Part shown: in pieces, positions 10,501-19,096 of the stretch
How the letters are laid out: each line of letters opens with the position of its first letter
Numbering within the stretch: position 1 is the stretch's first letter
Source of the DNA: Comamonas sp. JUb58
Lineage (GTDB): Bacteria > Pseudomonadota > Gammaproteobacteria > Burkholderiales > Burkholderiaceae_C
Direction: 5' to 3'
Assembly: GCF_004364775.1 (NCBI RefSeq)
Contig: NZ_SOAL01000002.1
Span: 228,736 to 292,735, forward strand
DNA: 64,000 nt
Position numbers and translations under genes: made by a program
The notes under the pieces: generated by a model
Seen by the model: only the letters and a program-made list of their open reading frames with translations
Database searches by the model: none
Told to the model about the DNA's origin: nothing

Positions 10501-10624
10501 TGGTGATCTGGACATCCGCCGACTGCGCAAGCGCATACAGCGGCGAGGCAGCCATCAGCAGCACGGCTGCCTTGGCCTGGGTGCTGCCGACAAGTGCGCG
10601 CATCCACCATTTTTTATACGTCAT
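7544..10624 (-). CDS. Large DUF11-repeat exported protein with C-terminal sorting-type tail
   Basis: The protein has 1026 residues. A Sec signal peptide (basic MTYKKWW, hydrophobic core, cleavage after ALAQSA) is followed by about five DUF11 domains of roughly 130-150 residues, each starting like TDLxVTKTQ. Two DUF5979-like domains (about 740-960) follow. The C-terminus has Pro/Gly, a hydrophobic helix and a basic end (ARRKRML), resembling IPTL/PEP-CTERM sorting tails. It is therefore probably a cell-surface structural or adhesive protein. The start at 10624 has GGGA eight bases upstream; 10636 is an alternative. It stands alone between convergent LysR and the sulfur cluster. Confidence 0.85.
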   Translation of the reverse strand: MTYKKWWMRALVGSTQAKAAVLLMAASPLYALAQSADVQITKSGPSSALGGTPVVYVLEMDNNGPNGADGAQFQDVLPAGLTNVTALCASASGGATCPADLSVANGVVSGSLGSFPNQGKVRVEIQARFGVTGPSTLTNTATIAPPAGVTDPVPGSNSSSISTAMRYEVNLAVTKTQSSDNYQNGVPLTYTITLRNNGVGSADGVTLYDRLSNSFISHIGANLVFNQCTASGGAQCPDNASFPNRSGSNDYSPVFNATVPVLPPGGAVVVTYTMTPYLVPNAACGRPAGQLFNQASIQLLDGMVDTTPADNEQTAILQVPGTPDCLQTDLQVSKSQDPPVPTIGDVVTYTMVLTNAGPNDADGANMADVIRTHGGSASYFNIAAQYVSCLPEGGAVCPAGSTFLKPTGNASSAMLFNTPVPKLPVNGRLTIIYEVRTSFNDTVPCGRTLGGLNNEFSASTPDNLSDSNTSNNMAWVGITVPATPDCPRTDLVVTKTQNSDVYQPGVPVTYTMTVTNQGPAALSSAYIADRLIKFELANSLDVQSSAISCTAAGGAECPASAAFPAPYSGSLNSYVGPFQAEVPQLPVGGSLTISYSLTYSFSRGSCDWPSGSLVNEFSANPGDGVGEITPSDNVATTTMQRFSCSNVSVNKAVNPVTATSGAAVTYTVDMHNAGPADTSNVLFSDPLPAGVVFSNASCSVLVAPAQCGATVDYDPATRTVSSTVTSLGNGGAVQFVIHTTAGAQPGTYTNTAYAAVPAGVIDPILASNQSYVNLQIFAPTTTKTVTKEIAGLPAGLPQAMSFSGSLSCGTQPVQTWTATVAAGATSGSSAALTVFQGDSCTATEDTPPAAPAGYGWSGAPEIAEQAQGFTVTNRLQRLSGGVQLTKRFSGPAAAVAAVNGSFDFSLDCGPDGVHTASLTVANGQEASVHVADLPANASCTVTETGKAAAPAAYQWAAPVYSANPVVVPADSDVAVSVRNPLTQDGSVVDPIGPAKPHAVPAGSPWAYLLLTGLIAALAMARRKRML

Positions 10625-10967
10625 TGTTTTTCCCATCTACCAATATAAAAACTATCAGCAATAGACAAAATCGATTGGTTTGGGCAAAAAAATTTCTTTG
10701 CAGGACGACCTCGCATAGCGCGTTGGGTCACCCCACAAAGAACAGATTTTTCAGCGCAAAACCAAAGACGCCATTATCGGTACGACGTTAAAAAATGTAT
10801 CGATGCCTAAGTTAACAAAACATTAAGAAACATTTGTTGTAGATTCATTAACAATCTATTGACAATTGACCCTGGGTAAACCAGAACGACCCGCGCAAAA
10901 AGGCTCCTGCACGAGGACCCCTTGGGGGTGGAAGACAGCAGGCCGGCTGCGGCTGTCTGCAGGACTG
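10625..10967. other. AT-rich intergenic region
   Basis: No gene is seen. The segment 10640-10870 is far more AT-rich than its surroundings, with repeated TTAAC/TTAAT words. It lies upstream of the DUF11 protein gene and downstream of the sulfur cluster, so it may hold the promoter of the former. I cannot point to a clean -35/-10 pair. Confidence 0.5.
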
Positions 10968-11819
10968 TTAAAGCTTCAAAATGCGCGCCGCATTGTCATG
11001 CAGCAGCTTGGGCAGCACGGCCTCGTCAAAGCCCAGCGCCAGAAAGTCGTCAATGCTCTGGCGGATGGGGCGGAAGGGGTAGGACGAGCCAAACAGCAGC
11101 TGGTCGCCCAGGAACTGGTTGGCGGCCTGCACATAGGCCTGGCTGCCGGGCTGGAACACATACATGTCCGGCACCAGGTAGACATTGGCATAGCGGAAGG
11201 CCAGGCCAATGGCCTCCTGCACGCGCGGCCAGTAGCCGTGGTAGACGACCAGCGGCAGATCGGGAAAGGCCTGCGCCACCTTGGCCAGGCGCGCCGGGTC
11301 GTTGAAGCTCGGGTCCGGCGTGGTCGGGCCGCTCATCAGGAACAGCGGCACGCCCAGGGCCTGCGCACGCTCATAGATCGGCCAGTAGACAGGGTCATCG
11401 GGATGGCGCGCCGGGTCGCCAAAGCCGGGCTCCAGGTCGATGCCACGCAGGCCCAGCACCTTGATGGCGCGCTCGATCTCGTCCAGCGCCGCCTGCTCGC
11501 CCTGCAGCACCGGGTCGACCCCGGCAATGCCCAGCAACTCGCGGTGGCCATGCACGATCTGGTGGATGGTGTCGTTGGGCAGGTGCTGCGAAGGCGTGTG
11601 CCGCCCCACGACCACGGCCTGGCTCAGGCCGGCATCGCGCACCGCCTGCAAAAAGCCGTCCTGGGTCAGCGATTTCTCAAAATGCGTGTCGCTGCCGCGC
11701 GTGCCCACGCGCCGGTTCAGCCAGCGGGCGGTGTCATGCTCGGGCGAGCCGGGCGTTGCGCCAAAAAAGTTGTGCAAGAACGCTGGCCGGCAGCGCATAT
11801 CGATCACGGGCAGGCTCAT
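10968..11819 (-). CDS. Amidohydrolase-fold (Amidohydro_2) protein lacking metal ligands
   Basis: The protein has 283 residues with TIM-barrel amidohydrolase features: a late-strand YHGYWP His, and the [10 protein letters not shown] segment that corresponds to the usual GSDYP. The N-terminal DxHxH motif of active metal enzymes reads IDMRCRP here, and the metal-binding Asp of GSD is Ser, so the canonical metal site seems lost. GGAAGGAG precedes the ATG at 11819. Its start overlaps the stop of the SsuD-like gene by four bases (ATGA), which makes it the last gene of the organosulfur cluster and suggests a role in handling a desulfonation product. Confidence 0.8.
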   Translation of the reverse strand: MSLPVIDMRCRPAFLHNFFGATPGSPEHDTARWLNRRVGTRGSDTHFEKSLTQDGFLQAVRDAGLSQAVVVGRHTPSQHLPNDTIHQIVHGHRELLGIAGVDPVLQGEQAALDEIERAIKVLGLRGIDLEPGFGDPARHPDDPVYWPIYERAQALGVPLFLMSGPTTPDPSFNDPARLAKVAQAFPDLPLVVYHGYWPRVQEAIGLAFRYANVYLVPDMYVFQPGSQAYVQAANQFLGDQLLFGSSYPFRPIRQSIDDFLALGFDEAVLPKLLHDNAARILKL

Positions 11820-12967
11820 GAAGCCGACTCCTTCCATTGTTGAACACCACGAACATCAAACGCGCCGCCGGTCTGCGAGCGCGCGGTGGTCACGCTCTTC
11901 TTGCCCAGCAGCGGAAACACCAATTCGGCAAAGCGGATCGACTCCTCCAGGTGCGGATAGCCCGACAGCACAAAGGTATCGGCGCCGATCTCCATGTACT
12001 CGCGCAGGCGCTCCGCCACGGTGGCCGCATCGCCCACCAGCGCAGTACCGGCACCGCCGCGCACCAGGCCCACACCGGCCCAGAGGTTGGGTGCCACCTC
12101 CAGCTTCTGGCGGTTGCCGCCATGCAAGGCCGCCATGCGCGCCTGGCCGACCGAGTCCATGCGCGCATAGTTCTGCTGCGCCTTGGCAATGTCGTCGTCG
12201 GTCAGCTTGCTGATGAGGCGATCGGCATCGGCCCAGGCCTCCTCATTGGTCTCGCGCACGATCACATGCAGGCGCACGCCCAGGCGCAGCTGGCGGCCGG
12301 CAGCGGCGGCACGCGCCCGAATATCGGCAAACTTGCGCGCCACGGCCTGCGGCGGCTCGCCCCAGGTCAGGTAGGCATCGACATGCTTGGCCGCCAGGTC
12401 ATGGGCCGCGTCGGAGGAGCCGCCAAAGTACAAAGGCGGATAGGGCTTTTGCAGCGGCTCGAAAAAGTTCTTGCCCTGCTTGACCTTGAAGTACTTGCCC
12501 TCGTGGTCCACCGTCTCGCCGGCCAGCAGGCGCCGCCAGATGCTCAGAAACTCATCGGCATAGGCATAGCGCTCGTCGTGGGCCAGAAACACGCCATCGG
12601 CCTCCAGCTCGGTGGCATCGCCCCCGGGCACCACATTGAGCAGCAGGCGCCCGGCCAGCGCCTGGTCCAAGGTAGCGGCCTGGCGCGCGCTGGGCACCGG
12701 CATGCCCAGCGAGGTGCGCAGCGCCACCAGCAGCTTGATGCGCTGGGTGACCGCCACCAGGCTGGATGCCACCACCCAGGGGTCCAGGCAGGAGCTGCCG
12801 GTCGGGATCAGCAGCCCGTCATAGCCCAGGTTCTCGCTGGTGGTGGCAATGCTGCGCAGGTACTCGGGCGTGGGCTGGCGGCCAAAGTCCGAGGCACCCA
12901 GGTAACGGGTGTCGCCGGACGTGGGCAGGAACCAGAACAGCTCCGGTGGGGATGAGGTAGAGGCCAT
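11816..12967 (-). CDS. ssuD: FMNH2-dependent alkanesulfonate monooxygenase (SsuD-like LLM enzyme)
   Basis: The protein has 383 residues, as for SsuD. The N-terminus [16 protein letters not shown] and the segments [32 protein letters not shown] and [14 protein letters not shown] are typical of SsuD/MsuD. The enzyme uses FMNH2 and O2 to release sulfite from alkanesulfonates. FMNH2 would come from the reductase encoded 119 bases upstream. It is coupled to the amidohydrolase-like gene downstream. The substrate range could be methanesulfonate (MsuD) or longer alkanesulfonates; the sequence does not decide this. Confidence 0.88.
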   Translation of the reverse strand: MASTSSPPELFWFLPTSGDTRYLGASDFGRQPTPEYLRSIATTSENLGYDGLLIPTGSSCLDPWVVASSLVAVTQRIKLLVALRTSLGMPVPSARQAATLDQALAGRLLLNVVPGGDATELEADGVFLAHDERYAYADEFLSIWRRLLAGETVDHEGKYFKVKQGKNFFEPLQKPYPPLYFGGSSDAAHDLAAKHVDAYLTWGEPPQAVARKFADIRARAAAAGRQLRLGVRLHVIVRETNEEAWADADRLISKLTDDDIAKAQQNYARMDSVGQARMAALHGGNRQKLEVAPNLWAGVGLVRGGAGTALVGDAATVAERLREYMEIGADTFVLSGYPHLEESIRFAELVFPLLGKKSVTTARSQTGGAFDVRGVQQWKESAS

Positions 12968-13086
12968 GGCAAAGGGTCAGGGAGGCTGCAAGGCAAGGGG
13001 CGTGCAGCAGACGCCGCAGGGCATGCTGCGCCAGCCCGCCGGCAGCGTATGCAGGCGGGTGGCGTTTAAAAGAAGCCCGAACGCGC

Positions 13087-13704
13087 TCAGGCGGCCTGGC
13101 GCTCCAGCGCATGCAAGGCAGGCTGGCTGCTGCGCTGGGTGTGCGCCAGCGCGCTCAGCACCGGCACCGCCAGGTCCACGGCCAGCGCGATGTGCTTGTG
13201 CAGCGCTTCGCTCACCACCACACCGTTCTGGATGTCTTCGGGCGTTGCATAGACGCCGATCGGCAAGGTCAATGCCGAGAAGAAGCCGAACAGCGGGCGC
13301 AGCTGGTGGTCCAGCACCAGCGAATGGCGCGGGCTGCCACCAGTCGCGGCCAGCAGCACGGGCGTGCCCTGCAGCGCATGCTGGTCCACCAGGTCAAACA
13401 GGTGCTTGAGCAGGCCCGGCAGGCTGCCCCGGAACACCGGCGAGCCGACGATCAGGAAGTCCGCCGTCTCGATCGCCTCCAGCACATCACGGGCCTGGGC
13501 AGACAGCGCATCCTTGTACAGCACCGGGCCAATGTCGGCCACCAGATCGACCAGGTCGATATGGCGCACATCCAGGCGCACGGCCTGGGCGGACTGGCCC
13601 AGGGCCTGACCCAGTTGGAGGTGCAAGCTGTCCAGCAGGCTGCGGGTGCGCGAAGGCTTGCCCAGGCTGCCATTGACGATGACGGTTTTCAAGATGCGGC
13701 TCAT
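13087..13704 (-). CDS. msuE: NAD(P)H-dependent FMN reductase (MsuE/SsuE family)
   Basis: The protein has 205 residues with a flavodoxin-like fold. VIVNGSLGKPSRT near the start binds the FMN phosphate, and VGSPVFRGSLPGLLKHLFD is the conserved second motif. It supplies reduced FMN to the two-component monooxygenases of this cluster (SsuD-like, NtaA/DszA-like and SfnB/DszC-like enzymes). I prefer the second ATG (13704), which has GGA six bases upstream; 13710 is possible. About 119 bases separate it from the neighbours on each side. Confidence 0.88.
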   Translation of the reverse strand: MSRILKTVIVNGSLGKPSRTRSLLDSLHLQLGQALGQSAQAVRLDVRHIDLVDLVADIGPVLYKDALSAQARDVLEAIETADFLIVGSPVFRGSLPGLLKHLFDLVDQHALQGTPVLLAATGGSPRHSLVLDHQLRPLFGFFSALTLPIGVYATPEDIQNGVVVSEALHKHIALAVDLAVPVLSALAHTQRSSQPALHALERQAA

Positions 13705-13828
13705 GTTCATTCCAGTCGTTCACACGCAAGGGGCCAGGGCCCGGCCTATCCGGGTCGCTGCCTCCAGCGTCAAGACAACCATTACAACCACTGCGCCGCC
13801 TCAGGCCAAGGAATGAAATCTCATGTTC

Positions 13829-15103
13829 TTATGCGTTTTTTGCTGCGAGGCCCACCTGCCAGAAGTAGACCGGCTCCGCGCCGTTGAGCAGCATGTCGCC
13901 CACCGACTTGGCCTTGTAGATGACCGGGTTGTGTGAGGCCAGGGTGCGGGCATTGCGCCAGTGGCGGTCCAGCCTTAAACCTTCAGCCAGCGCGCTCGAT
14001 CCGCCCACATCGAACATGCGGGTCGCCGCCTGCAGCACCGCATCCACCACGGCAACCTGGGCCTGGGCCGCACGCAGCTCCAGCGCATCGAGCTGGGCCT
14101 TGTCGGCGCGCGCCTGGCCGGCCTCGGCACTGCGCAGGATCGGGCCCAGCGCCTGGGCCACATCGCACACCACCAGCTCGCTCATATAGGCGGTGCTGGC
14201 CAGCTGGCCCACGATCTGCTGCACCAGCGGATCGTCCTTGGGCAAGGCCGCAGCCCCGTGGCTGAAGACGCGGCGGCGCGCCTGCACATAGGCCAGGGTG
14301 TCGCGGCTAAGCGCGCGGGCAATGCCCGCCAGGCTCGCCAGGTGGAACAGCTGTGCAAAGGCCACGATGGGCGAAGGCTCGCCTGCGCGGAACTGCAGTA
14401 CCGCATGCGCGGGCACCTGCACATCGCGCAGCAGCGTGGTGCCCGATCCGGTCAAGCGCTGGCCAAAGCCGCGCCAGTCATCGAGCCGCTCCACGCCGGC
14501 CGCATCCCCCGCTACCAGCGCATGCACCGTCTGATCCGGCTGGCCCGGCACCACCGCGCGCGCCAGCACGCTGATCCAGTCGGCATACAGGCTGCCGGTG
14601 CTGTAGAACTTCTGGCCGTTGAGCCGCCACTGGCCAGGCGCCGCAGCATCAGGCACCAAGCTGGTCTGCAGGCTGCCGACGGCCCCCTCGCCCACCTCGG
14701 TGGTCGCGTTGCCAAAGGTGGCGCCCTGGGCCACCAAGGGCAGCCAGTGGCGCTGCGCCTCGGCCGTGCCTTGGTAGAGCACGCGGTCCACAAACAGAAA
14801 ATGCGGCCGCAGGATCTGGGTCAGGTTGGGATCGGCCTCGGCCAGGTCCACCAGCAAGGCCACCAGTTGCTCCAGCGTCGCGCCACTGCCGCCCAGGCTT
14901 TGGGGCAGGCGCAAGGCGGTAAAGCCAGCCTCGCGCAGCCATTGCAGCGGCGCATGGGCCAGGCTGCGGCTGTGCTCGCGCTCGGCCGCCCCTTCGGCAA
15001 TGCGTGCAAACACCGGCGCAAAGCGCTGCTGCAGATCAGCCAGGCTCGGGGAGCTGGCATCGCTCGCCTCGGGCGCCTGGCGTGTCAATGTGGCTGCAGT
15101 CAT
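13829..15103 (-). CDS. SfnB/DszC-like acyl-CoA-dehydrogenase-fold monooxygenase (copy 1)
   Basis: The protein has 424 residues with the acyl-CoA dehydrogenase fold. LRLPQSLGGSGATLEQL lies in the N-terminal helical domain, the middle domain has GQKFYSTGSLYADWI, and the C-terminal domain contains the GGSSAL motif and a KAKSVGDMLLNG ending. These are hallmarks of the DszC/SfnB branch, which uses FMNH2 and O2 to oxidise organosulfur compounds. Its ATG overlaps the stop of the upstream MetQ-like gene by four bases. It differs from copies 2 and 3 in lacking their xxHDPVRWKYH tail. Confidence 0.82.
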   Translation of the reverse strand: MTAATLTRQAPEASDASSPSLADLQQRFAPVFARIAEGAAEREHSRSLAHAPLQWLREAGFTALRLPQSLGGSGATLEQLVALLVDLAEADPNLTQILRPHFLFVDRVLYQGTAEAQRHWLPLVAQGATFGNATTEVGEGAVGSLQTSLVPDAAAPGQWRLNGQKFYSTGSLYADWISVLARAVVPGQPDQTVHALVAGDAAGVERLDDWRGFGQRLTGSGTTLLRDVQVPAHAVLQFRAGEPSPIVAFAQLFHLASLAGIARALSRDTLAYVQARRRVFSHGAAALPKDDPLVQQIVGQLASTAYMSELVVCDVAQALGPILRSAEAGQARADKAQLDALELRAAQAQVAVVDAVLQAATRMFDVGGSSALAEGLRLDRHWRNARTLASHNPVIYKAKSVGDMLLNGAEPVYFWQVGLAAKNA

Positions 15104-15930
15104 GGTGCGGCCTTCGCGGTGTTCTTCCAGGGCAGCGAATAGAGCTTGGCGTCATCGGCGAACGAGGCGCTGATCTGCTTGGCGACGGCCGGCGATGCCT
15201 GGTAGAGCTGCACGAACTGCGCAATGCGCGGGTCCTGCTTGCGGTCGCTGCGGGCCACAAAGCGGATGGCATAGTACAGATCATCGACGGTGGAGTACAG
15301 CAGCGCGCGGCTGGCCAGTTCGCGCTGGCCGGCGTTGACCAGATGGGCCGGATAGCCCTGTGCCAGCGCTACATCGTCGATCGCCCGTACCAGCTGCGGG
15401 CCCTCCACCTCCAGCAGCTTGAGCTTGCGCGGGTTGCTGACGATATCGTTCACGCTGGCCTTGGCGCCCACGCCGGGGCGCAGGCTGATGAGCCCGGCCG
15501 TTTGCAGCAGCAGCAGACCCCGGGCCTGGTTGACCGGGTCATTGGCCACCCCCACCGAGGAGCCGGCCGGGATGTCAGCCAGAGACGCATACTTTTTGGA
15601 ATACAGGCCGATATTGGGCAGCAGGCCCACACCCACGCTCTCGATCTTGTAGCCCCGGTCGCGGATCGCATTGTCCAAAAAGGCCTGGTGCTGGAAGTAG
15701 TTGATATCGATATCGCCGGCATCCAGCGCGGTGTTGGGCGCGGTCCAGTCGGTGAACTCGATCACCTGCACATCGAGCCCGGCCTGGCGCGCCGCCTTGG
15801 CAGCGACCTGGACCGAATCGGCCAGCGAACCGGGCGTGACCCCGATTTTCAGCGGAGCGGCCACGGCGGTAGCCATAACGGCACCGGCACCCAGCGCCAG
15901 CAGGTATTTTTTCAGCGCAAACATCGTCAT
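15100..15930 (-). CDS. MetQ/NlpA-family substrate-binding protein (A)
   Basis: The protein has 276 residues. A Sec signal ending AVAAP precedes KIGVTPGSLADS, the family start. The signature FTDWTAPNTALDAGDID followed by NYFQHQAFLDN is intact. There is no lipobox, so it is probably a soluble periplasmic binding protein. MetQ proteins bind methionine, and relatives in sulfur-starvation clusters are thought to take other organosulfur compounds. AAGGAAAG precedes the chosen ATG at 15930. A 34-base stretch (15685-15718) is identical to part of protein E at 26534-26567, showing shared ancestry or gene conversion. It is coupled to SfnB copy 1. Confidence 0.87.
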   Translation of the reverse strand: MTMFALKKYLLALGAGAVMATAVAAPLKIGVTPGSLADSVQVAAKAARQAGLDVQVIEFTDWTAPNTALDAGDIDINYFQHQAFLDNAIRDRGYKIESVGVGLLPNIGLYSKKYASLADIPAGSSVGVANDPVNQARGLLLLQTAGLISLRPGVGAKASVNDIVSNPRKLKLLEVEGPQLVRAIDDVALAQGYPAHLVNAGQRELASRALLYSTVDDLYYAIRFVARSDRKQDPRIAQFVQLYQASPAVAKQISASFADDAKLYSLPWKNTAKAAP

Positions 15931-15956
15931 CGTCTTTCCTTCAGTGGGTGGCTGGC

Positions 15957-16763
15957 TTACTTCAGCCAAGGCAGGCTGTAGAAGCGGCTTTCATTGGCGT
16001 AGGAGGCATGGATCTGCTGGCGCACCGCCTGGGATTGCTGGTAGATATCGATGAATTTGTGCACCCGCGCATCCTTCACGTTGTCGGCCCGCGTGACAAA
16101 GTGGATGGCCCAGAAGGCATCCGATCCGACGCTGTAGTACAGGCCCTGGCGGGCAGTCTCCAGCTGGCCCGCCTGCAGCAGGCCGCCCAGGCTCACGACG
16201 GTGATGTCGGCATCGTCGAGCGCCCGCGCCAGCTGGGGCCCGGCCACCTCGATGAACTTGAGCTTCTTGGGGTTGCTGGCGATGTCGTCGATCTGGGCCA
16301 GCTGCGGCGCATTGGCGCGCAAGGTCAACAGGCCCGCATCGCGCAAGGTGGCAATGGCACGCGCCTGGTTGGAGGTGTCATTGGCCAGCGCCACCTTGGC
16401 GCCCGTGGGCAGGCTGTCCAGGCTTTTGTAGCGCTTGGAGAAGATGCCGATATTGCCCCTCGAGCCCACGGCCACGGCGCGCAGATCCTGGCGGTTTTCG
16501 CGGTTGAAGGTGTCGAGAAAGGCCTGGTGCTGGTAGTAGTTCAGGTCCAGGTCGCGGTTGACCAGCGCGGTATTGGGCAGGGTCCAGTCGGTGAACTCGA
16601 CGATCTGTACCTCCAGGCCCTGGGCCTTGGCCTCGCGCGCGGCAATCTGGGCCGAATCGGCCAACGAGCCGGGCGTGACGCCCACGCGCAGTGGCTGGGC
16701 CTGGGCAGCACCCAGGGTGGCGAGCGACAGCAGCAGGGCTGTCAGAGCGGGGAAAAACTTCAT
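15957..16763 (-). CDS. MetQ/NlpA-family substrate-binding protein (B)
   Basis: The protein has 268 residues. The signal peptide ends GAAQAQP, followed by RVGVTPGSLADSAQ. The signature reads FTDWTLPNTALVNRDLD and NYYQHQAFLD, with Arg-Asp in place of the usual Gly-Asp. The C-terminus ends in FYSLPWLK as in its paralogues. The ATG at 16763 starts exactly at the signal peptide; an upstream open frame has unrelated composition. It sits 26 bases before protein A and 31 bases after the LLM gene, inside the same transcription unit. Confidence 0.86.
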   Translation of the reverse strand: MKFFPALTALLLSLATLGAAQAQPLRVGVTPGSLADSAQIAAREAKAQGLEVQIVEFTDWTLPNTALVNRDLDLNYYQHQAFLDTFNRENRQDLRAVAVGSRGNIGIFSKRYKSLDSLPTGAKVALANDTSNQARAIATLRDAGLLTLRANAPQLAQIDDIASNPKKLKFIEVAGPQLARALDDADITVVSLGGLLQAGQLETARQGLYYSVGSDAFWAIHFVTRADNVKDARVHKFIDIYQQSQAVRQQIHASYANESRFYSLPWLK

Positions 16764-16794
16764 GGCTGCTTTCAAAAAATCTCGGTGCTGGCGA

Positions 16795-18162
16795 TCAGGC
16801 CGCAGTGCAGCGCTGCTGCGCGCCGGGGTGGTTGGCGGGCAGGCCATCGCCACGGCCAAACAGCTTGTGGCGCAGGCTGCCCTCTTCGTAGCGTGTGCGG
16901 TAGCGGCCCCGGTTCTGCAGCTCGGGCACGGCCAGGCTGGCAAAGTCCTCCCAGGTCTCGGGCACGACGATGCGGGTGAGATTGAAGCCATCGATCTCGC
17001 CCACATCGATCCAGCGCTCCAGCGCATCGGCCACCTGCTGCGGGTCGCCCACGATGGTGTTGTAGCGGCTGCCCAGGCTGAACTGTTCAAGCAGCTTGCG
17101 CCGCGTGGTCAGGCCCTGCTGCTGGGCGGCCTGCACGGCCGACTGGATGGCATTGCCCTGGCCGTAGACGATGGGCTCGTCCAGGTCGTACTGCGCAAAG
17201 TCCACACCGGTGCTGGCGGCAAAATGCGCCAGGCCGCCTTCGGCACTGGCATAGGCCAGGTAGTCGGCGTATTTCTCCTCGGCCTCGGCCTGGGTGGGCG
17301 CCACCACCACGGCCGCGCCCACATAGATCTTGATGTCATCGGGCCTGCGCCCGGCGGCCACGGCGGCCGCACGCAGCTTGCGCGAGGCATCCCTGGCCGC
17401 CTCCGGCGTGCGCGCGCCGATAAAGATGCCCTCGCCATGCTGGCCGGCAAACTGCAGCCCGCGCTGCGAGGTGCCGGCCTGGAACAGCACCGGCGTGCGC
17501 TGCGGCGATGGCGCGCTCATGTGGATGGCATTGGCGCGGTAGAACGGGCCCTCATGCACGACAGGGTGCACCTTGTCCGGCAGGGTGTGGATGCGGCGCG
17601 CCTTGTCGGCGATCACGGCGCCGTCTTCCCAGCTGCCTTCCCAGAACTTGTAGGCCAGCGCCAGAAAGTCATCGGCGCGGTCGTAGCGGCTGTCATGGTC
17701 GGCCAGGCCGTCCTGGCCCAGGCCGCGCGCGCCGCTGTCCACATAGCCGGTGACGATATTCCAGCCGATGCGGCCATTGCTCAGCTGGTCCAGGGTGCTG
17801 ACATCGCGGGCAAAGGTGTAGGGCTGGTGCGCGTTGACGGTGGCGGTCAGGCCAAAGCCCAGGTGCTCGGTCACCGCCGCCATCGCCGATACCAGCAGCC
17901 AGGGGTTGTTCACCGGCAGCTGGATGGCCTCGCGCAGGGTCAGGTCCACGCCACGCTGGTAAACGTCGTAGTAGCCCACCACGTCGGCGATGAAGATGCC
18001 GTCGAACAGCCCACGCTCCAGCAGCTTGGCGATGTCGGTCCAGTACTTGAGCGTGTGGTACTGGGTGGACTGGTCGCGCGGGTGCGTCCACAGCCCGTGG
18101 TGGATATGTCCCACGCAGTTCATGTTGAACGCGTTGACATGCATGTGTTTCTTGTCAGTCAT
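16795..18162 (-). CDS. NtaA/SnaA/DszA-family LLM monooxygenase (copy 1)
   Basis: The protein has 455 residues, the normal length for this bacterial-luciferase-like group. GLWTHPRDQS near residue 25, GRIGWNIVTGYVDSGARG near 135, RYDRADDFL, and SPQRTPVLFQAGTSQRG are the family motifs that bind FMNH2 and substrate. Family members include nitrilotriacetate monooxygenase NtaA and the dibenzothiophene-sulfone monooxygenase DszA. Context points to cleavage of a C-S bond in an imported sulfone or thioether-derived compound. It needs the FMN reductase of the cluster. Confidence 0.87.
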   Translation of the reverse strand: MTDKKHMHVNAFNMNCVGHIHHGLWTHPRDQSTQYHTLKYWTDIAKLLERGLFDGIFIADVVGYYDVYQRGVDLTLREAIQLPVNNPWLLVSAMAAVTEHLGFGLTATVNAHQPYTFARDVSTLDQLSNGRIGWNIVTGYVDSGARGLGQDGLADHDSRYDRADDFLALAYKFWEGSWEDGAVIADKARRIHTLPDKVHPVVHEGPFYRANAIHMSAPSPQRTPVLFQAGTSQRGLQFAGQHGEGIFIGARTPEAARDASRKLRAAAVAAGRRPDDIKIYVGAAVVVAPTQAEAEEKYADYLAYASAEGGLAHFAASTGVDFAQYDLDEPIVYGQGNAIQSAVQAAQQQGLTTRRKLLEQFSLGSRYNTIVGDPQQVADALERWIDVGEIDGFNLTRIVVPETWEDFASLAVPELQNRGRYRTRYEEGSLRHKLFGRGDGLPANHPGAQQRCTAA

Positions 18163-18212
18163 GGCCGGTGTCGGTGAAGGAGCTCAGAGAACGCGGAAGG
18201 TCGGGCGCAGCA

Positions 18213-19076
18213 TCACCACGAGGGGATGACCACGCCGTTGAAGGCCTGCTGGATGTAGCTGCGCACCTCGTCGGTGCGGTAGGCCGCCACCAGCTGCGGC
18301 ACCCAGGGCGCATCGCGGTTTTTCTCCTGTACGGCGATGAGGCAGACATAGGGGCTGTCCCCGCCCTCCACCAGCAGCGAGTCCTTCGTGGGATTGAGCC
18401 CCGCCTTGTAGGCATAGTCGGCATTGATGGCGGCCAGCTCCACATCGTCCATCGCGCGCACCAGCATGGGGGATTCCAGCTCGACAAAGCGCAGCTTGCG
18501 CGGGTTGTCGGTGATGTCCTGGGTCGAGGCAAACACGCCCTTGATCGGATCGATGCCGGGCTTGAGCTTGATGAGGCCGCCCTTCTCCAACAGCAGCAGC
18601 ACGCGCCCGCCATTGGCCGGGTCATTGGGCAGCGCAATCTGCGCACCCACCGGCACATCCTCCAGCCGCTTGTAGCGCTTGGAGAACAGTGCAATCGGCC
18701 CCACCCAGGTGCGGCCAAATCCGACCAGCTTGTAGCCGCGTGCACGGATTGCCGCTTGCAAAAACGGGCCGTGCTGGAAGCTGTTGGCATCCAGGTCGCC
18801 CGCATCCAGCGCGGCATTGGGCATCACATAGTCGCTGAAGGACACGATCTCGATCTTGAGACCATAGTCGCGCTCAGCGACCTTTTTGACCGCCTCGAAC
18901 ACCTGCTCATGTGGGCCTGAGGTGACCCCCACTTTCAGCACCTTGGTCGTCACCGGTACCGCTGCCTGGGCCGTGCTGCGCCAGGCCCCGGTGGCCAGCG
19001 CGGCACCAGCCGCCAGCGACGAGGACAGAAAACGCCGGCGTTGGCCCGGCAGCGGAGAAGAGGGGTTCTGAGACAT
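18213..19076 (-). CDS. MetQ-family substrate-binding protein (C), Tat-type signal
   Basis: The protein has 287 residues. The N-terminus contains GQRRRFLSSSLAAGA, a twin-arginine-like signal, unlike the simple Sec signals of its four paralogues. The family signature is diverged: FSDYVMPNAALDAGDLD followed by NSFQHGPFL. AGGAA lies nine bases before the ATG at 19076. It lies between two LLM monooxygenase genes. The signal and divergence suggest a different ligand and possibly export of a folded protein. The ligand is unknown. Confidence 0.85.
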   Translation of the reverse strand: MSQNPSSPLPGQRRRFLSSSLAAGAALATGAWRSTAQAAVPVTTKVLKVGVTSGPHEQVFEAVKKVAERDYGLKIEIVSFSDYVMPNAALDAGDLDANSFQHGPFLQAAIRARGYKLVGFGRTWVGPIALFSKRYKRLEDVPVGAQIALPNDPANGGRVLLLLEKGGLIKLKPGIDPIKGVFASTQDITDNPRKLRFVELESPMLVRAMDDVELAAINADYAYKAGLNPTKDSLLVEGGDSPYVCLIAVQEKNRDAPWVPQLVAAYRTDEVRSYIQQAFNGVVIPSW

Positions 19077-19096
19077 GGGGAGTTCCTGGGTGGCGA

